A stretch of DNA of 18,670 nt from Pseudomonadota bacterium. Lineage in GTDB: Bacteria > Desulfobacterota > Desulfovibrionia > Desulfovibrionales > Desulfovibrionaceae. A model generated the notes under the pieces. It had not been told where the DNA came from. It worked only from the letters and a program-made list of their open reading frames with translations, and did not search any database. Location of the stretch: positions 1 to 18,670 of the forward strand of contig JAEZMB010000200.1 in the NCBI GenBank assembly GCA_023435825.1, given 5' to 3'. A program made the translations under genes and the position numbers. Numbering within the stretch: the stretch's first letter is position 1; each line of letters begins with the position of its first letter. Below, in pieces: positions 1 through 6,769 of this stretch.

Positions 1-50
1 CCCCCCCCCCCCCCCCCGCGCCCCGCCCCCCCCCCCACCCCCCCCCGGGC
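1..50. repeat. Poly-C low-complexity edge
   Basis: The first 50 bases are almost pure C, interrupted by a few G and one A. No coding signal is visible. The window's other end carries a run of nine G. Such homopolymers at both ends suggest contig edges or poorly resolved sequence rather than biology, though a real G-quartet-prone tract cannot be excluded. Confidence 0.7.
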
Positions 51-138
51 CGTGTTATTGTGAACAGACTGCGGCTGCTTCGGCCTTGATCGACGGCTTC
101 TTACCTTCTGTGCCGACCAGAGCGTCAATCTGTGCCCG

Positions 139-206
139 CCCCCTTTAAACCCTTTCTTTTATTGCAGGGGTCCGGGGGGATCATCCCCCCGGCCGCCGGA
201 GGCACT
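139..206 (-). repeat. Stem-loop repeat, copy 1 (downstream of hemerythrin gene)
   Basis: Read on the minus strand, this element starts 11 bases after the hemerythrin stop codon. It begins with AGTGCCTCCGGCGGCC (191-206). A perfect 9-bp hairpin follows, with arms 184-192 and 172-180 and loop TGA. After that come ACCCCT and, further on, an AAGGGGG tract near 139-145. Copy 2 at 5598-5658 has the same order of parts and an identical 16-base head, but a different stem sequence. The position right behind a stop codon, in the gene's orientation, suggests a 3'-end or terminator role (inference). Confidence 0.7.
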
Positions 207-217
207 CTTTTTACTAT

Positions 218-625
218 CTACCCCGACATGGCCTGGGTGCGGACGAATGCACCGAGCGCCTTGTCTTCCTTGGTGATGTGGCTGATGAACCACTCATGGA
301 GAAAGACCAGGATGTCGGCCAGCATTTGTTCGCTGACCACGCCGAATTCCTTTTCGATCTCGAAAAAGATGACGTGGTTGGCGAACAATTCGTGCTGCTG
401 CCGATGGGCGTCGAGTTCGGGGTAGCCGAGATCGAGCATGAGTTCGGTTTCGAGGTCGAAGTGGTCGTGGAGATAGGCGCGCAGGAACGCCAAGGCCTTG
501 GCGGCGTCGGCCTCTTCGGCCTGTCCTTGCCTGGAGGCCAGGTCATTGATGAGGCGGATGATGGCCTGGTGCTGTTCATCGATTTCCGTCACGCCCACTG
601 CCAGCGATGCGTCCCATTGGATCAT
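218..625 (-). CDS. Bacteriohemerythrin
   Basis: This encodes a 135-residue single-domain bacteriohemerythrin, a soluble four-helix-bundle protein that binds O2 at a non-heme di-iron site. All seven expected ligands are visible: H19 in DEQHQ, H55 and E59 in HFDLE, H74 and H78 in HRQQH, then H116 and D121 in HITKED. Spacing and length match the family. The start at 625 is chosen because GGAGAA lies 5 bases upstream and MIQW is the usual family N-terminus; an in-frame ATG at 661 lacks this support. In anaerobic sulfate reducers such proteins are thought to store, deliver or scavenge oxygen. The gene stands alone and is followed by a stem-loop repeat that may end its transcript. Confidence 0.93.
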   Translation of the reverse strand: MIQWDASLAVGVTEIDEQHQAIIRLINDLASRQGQAEEADAAKALAFLRAYLHDHFDLETELMLDLGYPELDAHRQQHELFANHVIFFEIEKEFGVVSEQMLADILVFLHEWFISHITKEDKALGAFVRTQAMSG

Positions 626-947
626 ACGTCTTCTCCAAGGCCCGGGGCCGATGGGGCGCAAGCGGCCCCGGTCAGACCCGGACGGGGTGATGCCAATCAG
701 GTTTCGGCATATCTCCCCGATCCGTTCGGCTCCGCGCCCATGACGCGCGTGGGGCAGTCGCGGGGGAATGCGCCAAGATATTCAGCCGTCTATGCACCAT
801 GCCATAGCCGGGCAGCATGTCAAGACGATGCGAATCTCCAAACCGTGGATTCGTAAGCGGCATATTCGCGAAACGCTTCCCATAAACCCTTACGCTGGGT
901 TATTCTCAGCGTGTCGTGCCGTTTTGACCTTTTACTTGGAGTTGACC
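626..947. other. Divergent intergenic region
   Basis: These 322 bases separate the hemerythrin gene (-) from the L,D-transpeptidase gene (+) and must hold both promoters. I see no convincing gene and no clear -35/-10 pair. The half nearer the transpeptidase gene is less GC-rich. It holds three short inverted repeats: CGAATC/GATTCG (831-836, 848-853), the palindrome TTCGCGAA (865-872) and ACGCTG/CAGCGT (892-897, 907-912). They could be protein-binding sites or a 5'-leader hairpin; each is short enough to be chance. Confidence 0.4.
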
Positions 948-1790
948 ATGGTCCGTTCGCATAAACTTTGGCTGCTCGGCCTGCTGTTGCTCGTTTGTCT
1001 GCCCGCCTGTCGCACGGCCGGCTCCTCTACCCCGGCAGCCGCCGGGCGTGGCGGACCGGCTCCGGCCGTCCAGACCGGGAGATCGCCCCTGGACGGCTCC
1101 CGCCAGCTCGTGCTGGTGGTGACAGAAAGCCTGGACGACAATCAGGCCCGTATGCGCCGTTTCGAACGCTCGGGGACAGGAGCCTGGCGGCCGGTCGGCG
1201 ACGACGTGGCCGTGACTATCGGCAAGAACGGCCTGGCCTGGGGCCGGGGGCTTCACGGCCAAACGCCTCTTGGCCCGGGACCGGTCAAGGTGGAGGGCGA
1301 CGGACGTTCGCCGGCCGGCGTGTTCGCCTTCGGCACGGCCTTCGCCTACCGCCCGGAAGACCTGTGGCAGCCGGCCAAGATGCCGATGCACAGGGTCACC
1401 AACCAGACGGTATGCGTGGAGAGCATAGGTTCCCGCTCGTACAATCGCATCGTGGACGAAAACACCGTTCCGGCCGTGGACTGGTCCTCGCCCGACCGGA
1501 TGCTGCGTCCCGACGGCCTGTACCGCTATGGCCTCATGGTGGACCACAACGCGCCGGACACCCAACCCGGGGCCGGCTCGTGCATCTTCTTCCACCTGTG
1601 GCGGCGGCCCGGCGCGCCGACTGTCGGCTGCACGGCCATGAACGAAGCGGCCATGCTGGCCGTGTTGGCCTGGATGGACGCCTCCAGGAAGCCCGTTGTC
1701 GTGCAACTGCCCCGGGCTGAACTGGAACGTCTGGCCCCGGCCTGGGGCGCGCCCGAACTTGTCGCCCTGCGTACGACGTCCGGAGAGTAG
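948..1790 (+). CDS. L,D-transpeptidase (YkuD-fold) lipoprotein
   Basis: The 280-residue product has a lipoprotein signal: K6, a hydrophobic stretch at residues 7-18, then the lipobox LPAC with Cys21 as the lipidated residue. A low-complexity linker follows. The C-terminal half carries the L,D-transpeptidase signature, FFHLW (H216) and VGCTAM (catalytic Cys C228). Enzymes of this fold cross-link peptidoglycan or attach proteins to it in the periplasm. The motif departs from the textbook SHGC form (TVGC here), so this may belong to the divergent YkuD-like branch whose substrates are less certain. The start at 948 is supported by GGAG at 938-941 and by the signal peptide. Upstream in-frame ATGs would bury the signal. 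Confidence 0.85.
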   Translation: MVRSHKLWLLGLLLLVCLPACRTAGSSTPAAAGRGGPAPAVQTGRSPLDGSRQLVLVVTESLDDNQARMRRFERSGTGAWRPVGDDVAVTIGKNGLAWGRGLHGQTPLGPGPVKVEGDGRSPAGVFAFGTAFAYRPEDLWQPAKMPMHRVTNQTVCVESIGSRSYNRIVDENTVPAVDWSSPDRMLRPDGLYRYGLMVDHNAPDTQPGAGSCIFFHLWRRPGAPTVGCTAMNEAAMLAVLAWMDASRKPVVVQLPRAELERLAPAWGAPELVALRTTSGE

Positions 1791-2001
1791 CGGGTGGACG
1801 CATCGGGCCACGGATTGGTTGCATCAAGCAGGTAAGAGGGGATGCCGGCTCAAGAGGCGTCTTCCCGGCGTGAGCTGAGGAAGACGAAGGCCGGCCGGCG
1901 GATTGGCTGCAGCTGAAAAGAGCGGCCGAAATGGGCGATACGCTCTGTGAGGACGCGGCAACCGTCCGGTCGGACAGGCGGGCGAGGCGACGGGCTGGGG
2001 C
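1791..2001. other. Convergent intergenic region, nothing recognised
   Basis: These 211 bases lie between the ends of two convergent genes. I find no hairpin with a T-run, no start site and no coding signal in them. Confidence 0.4.
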
Positions 2002-2442
2002 TTAAAAACGAATGAGGTAGACGCCGGCCAGCAGCAGGACCGAGCCGATCAGCCGCTTGAGGTCGAAGGGAATGTGCGGAAAGCCGAGCAGCCCGAAATG
2101 ATCCAGGGCCATGGAGGCCGCCACCTGGCCGGCCAGGGTCAGGGCGATCATGGCCCCGCCGCCGATGCGCGGAGCCAGGATCACCGTGGCCGTGACGAAA
2201 AACGCCCCCATTGTCCCGCCGATCCAGTACCACCACGGCGAGGCCTTGTAGGCTGCCGTGAAGGGCACGCCCTGGCCCGTGACGCCCAAAACCACGGCCA
2301 GGGCCAGGGTTCCGACCAGAAACGAGACGAAAGCCGAGGGAATGGCTCCGCCGACCGCCCCGGCCAGCTTGCTGTTGATCCCGGCCTGGATGGGCATGAA
2401 TGTTCCGGCCGCCAGGGCCAAGGCCAACAAGATATACTGCAT
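2002..2442 (-). CDS. DMT-superfamily transporter, YdcZ/DUF606 type
   Basis: This 146-residue, highly hydrophobic protein has about five membrane segments. The N-terminus (AGTFMPIQAGINSKLA), the central WYWIGGTMGAFFV segment and the C-terminal pattern ending in GSVLLLAGVYLIRF are typical of the YdcZ (DUF606) family of small drug/metabolite-transporter-like proteins, usually about 140-150 residues. Family members resemble half-size EamA exporters and may dimerise; the substrate is unknown. The start is supported by GGAG 4 bases upstream of the ATG at 2442. The YccF gene lies 110 bases upstream on the same strand, but a strong hairpin sits between them, so cotranscription is uncertain. Confidence 0.85.
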   Translation of the reverse strand: MQYILLALALAAGTFMPIQAGINSKLAGAVGGAIPSAFVSFLVGTLALAVVLGVTGQGVPFTAAYKASPWWYWIGGTMGAFFVTATVILAPRIGGGAMIALTLAGQVAASMALDHFGLLGFPHIPFDLKRLIGSVLLLAGVYLIRF

Positions 2443-2497
2443 GACGGCTCCGATGGCGAAGGGCCGGCTCCTGCGGAAAATTCGCCGGCACAGTGGT

Positions 2498-2535
2498 GGG
2501 CCGGCCGCCCGGGCTTGACGTTCGGCGGCCGGCCC
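2498..2535 (-). other. Strong intergenic hairpin between yccF and ydcZ-like genes
   Basis: This is a perfect 12-bp inverted repeat (GGGCCGGCCGCC at 2498-2509, its complement at 2524-2535) with a 14-base loop. No T-run follows on the minus strand, so it is not a classic intrinsic terminator. It could stabilise the upstream yccF mRNA end, attenuate read-through, or reflect GC-rich chance. Confidence 0.55.
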
Positions 2536-2552
2536 CGGTTAAACGCGCGACG

Positions 2553-2960
2553 CTAGTAGCGCTTGTCGATGACCGTTTTGCCGATGGGGGCCAGGGCCAG
2601 GCCGGCCAGCTTGAGGTGCTGTAGGGCAAACGGAATGCCGATGATGGTCACGAAGTTGGCCACCGCCGCCAGCAGATGGCCGATGGCCAGCCACACCCCG
2701 GCCAGCACGAACCAGATGACGTTGCCGATGAAGCCGAAGGTGCCGGTGCCGATGTCCGGGCCGGACACGTCGCGGCGGTCCACCACTTCCTTGCCGAACG
2801 GCCAAAACGACAGGTTGCCGATGACAAAGCAGGCCCGCGCCCAGGGGATGCCGATGATGGTGATGGCCATGACCACGCCGGCCAGATACCAGCCGATACC
2901 GAGCCACAAGCCGCCGAGAACGAGCCACAGGATGTTCATGAGGAAATTGACCGGGGCCAT
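2553..2960 (-). CDS. yccF: YccF family membrane protein
   Basis: The 135-residue membrane protein consists of two repeated halves. Each contains a hydrophobic stretch (ILWLVLGGLWLGIGW, then VIWFVLAGVWLAIGH) followed by the motif TIIGIPxA and a basic end (PFGKEV, then PIGKTV). This internal duplication and the TIIGIP signature define the YccF/DUF307 inner-membrane family; its biochemical role is not established. The start at 2960 is supported by AAGGAG about 6 bases upstream. No functional partner is obvious among the neighbours. Confidence 0.9.
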   Translation of the reverse strand: MAPVNFLMNILWLVLGGLWLGIGWYLAGVVMAITIIGIPWARACFVIGNLSFWPFGKEVVDRRDVSGPDIGTGTFGFIGNVIWFVLAGVWLAIGHLLAAVANFVTIIGIPFALQHLKLAGLALAPIGKTVIDKRY

Positions 2961-3008
2961 GGAGTGCTCCTTGAACTTTTGATCGTGAATAGGGTCGGGC
3001 GCGCCGGC

Positions 3009-3842
3009 TTAGGCCTCGGGCAGCCGGGCCAACAGGTTGGCCACGGCCTTCAAGTGCGCCTTTTCTTCCAGGGACAGGGTTTCATACAGGTTTTTGGCCG
3101 CCTTGTCGCTGGTCTGCGCGGCCAGACGGGCATACAGGTCCAGGGCCTGGGCTTCCACCGAGGCGGCCAGCTCCAGGGCCTCCCGGGCCGAGGCCGGCTC
3201 GCCGCCGAGCATTTCCAGGAACGCCGCCGCCGGCAGGCCGCCTTCCAGTTCCGGTCCGGTCCCGGCCAAAAGCGCCTCCAGGTCGGCCGTCTGGCCGGTC
3301 TCCTTTTCATACAGGCTGTGGACATGACGCAGATGGCGTTCCTCGAAGCCGGCCAGCCGGGAAAACGTGGCGGCGGTTTCGCTGTCGTCCGCCGCGTCGG
3401 CCAGTTTTTGGTAGAAGCCGCCCAACGCCGCTTCCATGCCCAGGGCGGCCAGGAGGATCTGGCGCGGGGTCTCGGCCCCGGAGAGCAGCGTCATGCCGGC
3501 GTCCGGCGCGCCCACGGCTGCCGCGCCCTGCCAGGCCATGGCCCCGCCGAGCAGGTTGACGATGCGGGGAAAGCCCGCTCCGGCCAGGAGCTTGGCGGCG
3601 GCGGCGCTGCGGACCCCACCCCGGCAATAGACCGCCACGGGCTTGTCCCGGTCGATCTCTCCAAGTCGGTCGGGCAGTTCGGGCAGGGGCACAAGCTTTG
3701 CGCCGGGCAGGTGGAATTCTTCGTATTCCGGCTCCATACGCACGTCGAGGAGGGTGATCTCGCCCGGCCGGGCGGCGTCGAGAAGGCGGCGCGCCTCGTC
3801 GGCCGAGACGTTTTGGATAGCCGGAACGTTGTCCGTGGGCAT
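3009..3842 (-). CDS. Rhodanese-ferritin-like (rubrerythrin-type) fusion protein
   Basis: The 277-residue protein has two domains and no signal peptide, so it is probably cytoplasmic. Residues 8-108 form a rhodanese domain with LLDVR and the active-site loop CRGGVRS (C73 carries the persulfide in this family). Residues 125-270 form a ferritin-like four-helix bundle. It has the rubrerythrin ligand pattern: E137, E167-x-x-H170, E230, E260-x-x-H263. The combination suggests coupling of sulfane-sulfur transfer to di-iron redox chemistry such as peroxide or oxygen reduction; that coupling is inferred. No rubredoxin Cys4 domain is present. The gene diverges from a second rhodanese gene (3949) across 106 bases, implying joint regulation. 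GGAG lies 6 bases before the ATG. Confidence 0.88.
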   Translation of the reverse strand: MPTDNVPAIQNVSADEARRLLDAARPGEITLLDVRMEPEYEEFHLPGAKLVPLPELPDRLGEIDRDKPVAVYCRGGVRSAAAAKLLAGAGFPRIVNLLGGAMAWQGAAAVGAPDAGMTLLSGAETPRQILLAALGMEAALGGFYQKLADAADDSETAATFSRLAGFEERHLRHVHSLYEKETGQTADLEALLAGTGPELEGGLPAAAFLEMLGGEPASAREALELAASVEAQALDLYARLAAQTSDKAAKNLYETLSLEEKAHLKAVANLLARLPEA

Positions 3843-3907
3843 GGATGGCTCCGTGTTGCGGGTTGCGCTCGGGGCTGCGTGTAGGATAGCAAGCCCTTAC
3901 GACGGAA

Positions 3908-3937
3908 TATATGCTCGTGGGCGGGAAACCTTGTCAA
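3908..3937 (-). promoter_or_regulatory. Candidate sigma-70 promoter for the rhodanese-ferritin gene
   Basis: On the minus strand a perfect TTGACA (3932-3937) is followed after 18 bases by CATATA (3908-3913), or after 20 bases by TATATT. The -35 is excellent and the -10 mediocre. The locally AT-rich patch sits 66 bases before the start codon of the fusion gene. It overlaps the 5' region of the divergent rhodanese gene. Confidence 0.4.
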
Positions 3938-3948
3938 GGCGGGATGGT

Positions 3949-4455
3949 ATGGCGGGGGTTGGGACGCGGCGGCTTGCGCCGCTTTGGTTGGAGTTGGCGG
4001 TCATCGTGATGCTGGGTGTCGGCCTGTCGGTGGCCATGAACATGGCCCGGCAGGAGCCTGTGCCCTGGATCGTGGATTTCGCCGCCCTGGACAAACGCGA
4101 CGCCCTGCGGCGGGGCCTGGAGACCATTGATCCCCACGCCGCCGTGACCATGCTCGGCAAGCCCGGGGTGGTTTTCGTCGATGCCCGCACGGCCGAGGAA
4201 TTTGCCATGCACCGCGTGGCCGGGGCCAAGAACCTGCCCCAGGAGGCCATGTACGGCGATCTCGACGCCGCTGCCGGCAACCTTGGCCTAAGGACCGAGG
4301 ACCGCATCGTCGTCTACTGCGGCAATCTGCTGTGCGACAAGAGCAAGGAACTCGGCGAAGCGTTGCGCACGGCCGGTTTCACGTTCGTCACGGTGATGCC
4401 GGAAGGCTTCGACGGCTGGTTGGCCGTCGGCGGACCCACGGAGGGCGGGGCATGA
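3949..4455 (+). CDS. Membrane-anchored rhodanese-like protein
   Basis: The 168-residue protein starts with one membrane segment (about residues 12-32), followed by a rhodanese-like domain (about 60-162). The domain shows VVFVDARTAEEF and then VVYCGNLLCDKS, placing the candidate catalytic Cys at C124 with a second Cys at C129. Canonical rhodanese loops are CxxGxR; CGNLLCDK is divergent but usual for a class of single-domain bacterial rhodanese-like proteins. With the N-terminal anchor, the domain probably faces the periplasm. The ATG at 3949 is chosen because it directly precedes the membrane segment, with AAGGCGGG upstream. Its stop overlaps the MauE start (ATGA), so the two are translationally coupled and probably act together on thiols or sulfur. 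Confidence 0.82.
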   Translation: MAGVGTRRLAPLWLELAVIVMLGVGLSVAMNMARQEPVPWIVDFAALDKRDALRRGLETIDPHAAVTMLGKPGVVFVDARTAEEFAMHRVAGAKNLPQEAMYGDLDAAAGNLGLRTEDRIVVYCGNLLCDKSKELGEALRTAGFTFVTVMPEGFDGWLAVGGPTEGGA

Positions 4456-4874
4456 GGGTGTTTTTCGTACTGCTGCGCATGGCCCTTGGTCTGGTGTTTC
4501 TTTTCGCCGCCTGGGACAAGATCGTCGACCCCATGGCCTTTGCCAAGATCATCCGCAATTACCAGATTTTGCCCGACATGGCCGTGTCCGCCGTGGCGCT
4601 TACCCTGCCCTGGATCGAGGTGGTGGTCGGCATGTGCCTGCTCACCGGCTTCGTGGCCCGGGGCGCGTCCCTTTCGGCCAGCCTCATGATGGCCGTTTTT
4701 CTCGCGGCCATGGCCTGGGCCTGGCACAAGGGCATCGCCACCCAGTGCGGCTGCTTCACCACCAAGGCCGACGACGCCATTTCCCAGGCCACCTTCATCC
4801 GCGACGGCTCGATCATGGCCGCGTGCCTGCTCGTGACCCTGGACGTCTTTCTTCGGGCCAGGCGCGCCCCGTAA
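4452..4874 (+). CDS. MauE/DoxX family redox-associated membrane protein
   Basis: The 140-residue protein has four hydrophobic segments (about residues 5-20, 43-65, 72-92 and 118-135). It carries the family features FxxAAWDKIxDP near the N-terminus and the conserved CGC motif (C99, C101) in a loop. MauE was named from methylamine dehydrogenase maturation, where it is linked to disulfide formation. Relatives in the DoxX/DoxD group take part in thiosulfate or quinone redox. Here the coupled upstream partner is a rhodanese, so a membrane thiol/sulfur redox pair is likely, although the substrate is unknown. The ATG lies inside the preceding gene's stop region (4-base overlap). Confidence 0.85.
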   Translation: MRVFFVLLRMALGLVFLFAAWDKIVDPMAFAKIIRNYQILPDMAVSAVALTLPWIEVVVGMCLLTGFVARGASLSASLMMAVFLAAMAWAWHKGIATQCGCFTTKADDAISQATFIRDGSIMAACLLVTLDVFLRARRAP

Positions 4875-4942
4875 CAAAGGGCTTTTGATGGTTCCTGTGA
4901 AACGCGATGCGTTCTTATCAAGGACGCGACCCTAGGGGGACC

Positions 4943-5581
4943 ATGTCCGGCGTCAAGATCATTCCCATCGGCAAGCCGCGCACGGTGCGCCAGCGCATTC
5001 TGGAGTCCCTGGGCGACTTGCTGGCCAAACAAGGGTTCGACGGGCTCTCCCTCGACCTCCTGGCCCGGACGGCCGGCCTGGAGCGGGGCGTCATCCTGCG
5101 CCACTTCCAGGACTTCGACGACGTGGTCACGGCCTTTGGCCAGTCCTCGGCCTTCTGGCCCACCGTGGACGAACTGCGCGAGGACGTGGCCGAGCGTTTC
5201 GCCGCCATGCCGCCGCGCGCCCAGCTCGCCCATTTCTTCAAGGCCACCATCCGGGGCTTGCTCGCCCGGCCACGCACCCTGGACATCCTGGCCTGGGAAC
5301 TCATGTCGCGCAACCGCTACACCCGGCTGCTGGAATACCCCCGCGTACGCTCGGCCCTGGAATTTTTCGAGTCCGTCACCGGGGACGTGCCCGAAAGCCT
5401 GGACCTCACGGCCATCGTGGCCGTGCTCGGCGGCGCGGCCATCTTCTTGACCGTGCGCTCCCGCCAAAGCGGCGTCTTCGGCGGGCTTAACCTCTACGAC
5501 GACGCCGACCGCGAACGCGTGGACCGCGCCCTGGAACTGCTGCTGGCCGGGCTTATCCGTGAGGCCGAGACGCGGGCTTAG
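4943..5581 (+). CDS. TetR/AcrR family transcriptional regulator
   Basis: The 212-residue protein has an N-terminal TetR DNA-binding domain (about residues 14-62) with the pattern RQRILESLGDLLAKQGFDGLSLDLLARTAGLERGVILRHFQDFDDVV divided over three helices. The C-terminal ligand-binding part is helical and diverse, with no recognisable ligand class. The start at 4943 has AGGGGG 4 bases upstream; an alternative ATG at 4907 lacks an RBS. The gene follows the MauE gene by 68 bases on the same strand. It could regulate that cluster or the downstream fabI, but neither is proven. A short inverted repeat, AACGC-GAT-GCGTT (4901-4913), lies just upstream and is a weak candidate operator. A stem-loop repeat follows the stop codon. 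Confidence 0.87.
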   Translation: MSGVKIIPIGKPRTVRQRILESLGDLLAKQGFDGLSLDLLARTAGLERGVILRHFQDFDDVVTAFGQSSAFWPTVDELREDVAERFAAMPPRAQLAHFFKATIRGLLARPRTLDILAWELMSRNRYTRLLEYPRVRSALEFFESVTGDVPESLDLTAIVAVLGGAAIFLTVRSRQSGVFGGLNLYDDADRERVDRALELLLAGLIREAETRA

Positions 5582-5597
5582 GGGGAGAGAAGAGGGG

Positions 5598-5658
5598 AGT
5601 GCCTCCGGCGGCCAAAGGGGCTGAGCCCCTTTGGAAACCCCTCCTGGGTCAAGGGGGG
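5598..5658 (+). repeat. Stem-loop repeat, copy 2 (downstream of TetR gene)
   Basis: This begins 16 bases after the TetR stop codon, in the same orientation as the gene. It has the same 16-base head as copy 1 (5598-5613). A perfect 10-bp hairpin CCAAAGGGGC-TGA-GCCCCTTTGG follows (5612-5621 and 5625-5634), then AAACCCCT and a later AAGGGGGG. The stem differs in sequence from copy 1 but keeps full pairing and the TGA loop. It could act as a 3'-end hairpin or terminator, without a classic T-run. Confidence 0.7.
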
Positions 5659-5778
5659 TAGCGCGTCGGCGGGCGGGAATGTGACACAGTTTCTGGAGCC
5701 TGGGGCGACGCGCCGGATGTGGGCGGCCCCCAGCCGTCCCAGACGCACAACGCCGGGCATTCCGGCAAGGAGAACCCC

Positions 5779-6543
5779 ATGCTGATGCGGGATAAAAAAG
5801 TCGTGATTTTCGGCGTGGTCAACGAACGCAGCATCGCCTACGGCATCGCCAAGGTCCTGCGCGAGCAGGGGGCGCGACTGGCCCTGGGCTACGCCGCCGA
5901 ACCCATCCGCAAGCGCATCGAACCCATCGCCGCCGAACTCGGGGCCGAGTGCATCTTTCAGTGCAACGTCTCCAGCGACGAGGAAATCGCCGCCGCCGCC
6001 CGGTTCGTCGGCGAGAAGCTTGGCGGCGTGGACTGCCTGGTCCATTCCATCGCCTACGCCAACCGCGAGGACCTGGCCGGCCGGTTCATCGACACCAGCC
6101 GCGAGGGCTTCCGCGTGGCGCTGGATGTCTCGGCGTATTCGCTTGTCGCCTTGTGCCGGGCCTTCGAGCCGCTTTTTACCCCCGGCTCCTCGGTCATGAC
6201 GCTGAGTTACTACGGCTCGGGCCGGGTGGTCGCCAACTACAACGCCATGGGCGTGGCCAAGTCGGCCCTGGAAGCCAGCGTGCGCTACCTGGCCGTGGAC
6301 CTCGGCAAGCGCGGCGTGCGCATCAATGCCATCAGCGCCGGCCCGGTCAAGACCATGGCCGCCTCGGCCATCCACGGTTTCCGCACCATCCTGGAAACCA
6401 TCGAGAACCGTTCGCCGCTGGGCCGCAACATCACCCTGGAGGACATCGGCCGCTGCGCCCTGTACCTGGCCTCGGACCTGTCGTCGGGCACCACGGGCGA
6501 GGTGATTTTCGTGGATTCCGGCTACAACATCATGGGCGTGTAG
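5779..6543 (+). CDS. fabI: Enoyl-[acyl-carrier-protein] reductase [NADH] FabI
   Basis: The 254-residue cytosolic enzyme performs the last reduction of each fatty-acid elongation cycle, converting trans-2-enoyl-ACP to acyl-ACP with NAD(P)H. The N-terminal nucleotide-binding motif is the FabI type (FGVVNERSIAYGIA, residues 11-24), not the GxxxGxG of ordinary SDRs. The catalytic residues have FabI spacing: Y144, Y154 and K161 (NYNAMGVAKSALEA), matching Y146/Y156/K163 of the E. coli enzyme. RINAISAGPVKTMAAS (181-196) and the GEVIFVDSGYNIMG C-terminus also match. AAGGAGA upstream supports 5779. It is a monocistronic-looking gene ending at a strong terminator. Confidence 0.96.
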   Translation: MLMRDKKVVIFGVVNERSIAYGIAKVLREQGARLALGYAAEPIRKRIEPIAAELGAECIFQCNVSSDEEIAAAARFVGEKLGGVDCLVHSIAYANREDLAGRFIDTSREGFRVALDVSAYSLVALCRAFEPLFTPGSSVMTLSYYGSGRVVANYNAMGVAKSALEASVRYLAVDLGKRGVRINAISAGPVKTMAASAIHGFRTILETIENRSPLGRNITLEDIGRCALYLASDLSSGTTGEVIFVDSGYNIMGV

Positions 6544-6716
6544 GCCGGTCTGGTGCGCGGTTTCGGCTTGAAAGGGTCTTGAGCCAAAGGGACTCCAAGA
6601 AGCGCGGTCGCAGGCCGCGCAGCCGGGAAAAGGGCGTGCCGCCATTGTTCGTAGCCTCCCGAGGGCAAACACCAGGGCCGCAAACATTCTCAAGCGCTAA
6701 CGCACAGTGGTTTCTC

Positions 6717-6750
6717 ATGAAAAAGGCCGGGATACCCCGGCCTTTTTCAT
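6717..6750. terminator. Bidirectional intrinsic terminator
   Basis: A perfect 15-bp inverted repeat (6717-6731 with 6736-6750) encloses loop ATAC. The GC core GGCCGGG is flanked by five A on the left and five T on the right, so it works as an intrinsic terminator on both strands. It lies between the convergent fabI (+) and prepilin (-) genes and probably ends both transcripts. Confidence 0.9.
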
Positions 6751-6769
6751 TGGCTGTCGCGGGTAAGCC

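Noticed and set aside
4901..4913. AACGC-GAT-GCGTT as a firm TetR operator
   Set aside because: Five-base arms are within chance expectation; it is mentioned only as a weak candidate.
5578..6693. A 371-codon open frame on the minus strand opposite fabI
   Set aside because: It is antisense to a clearly recognisable FabI, has no family motif, and is rich in Gly, Ala, His and Asp, as expected from the complement of GC-biased codons.
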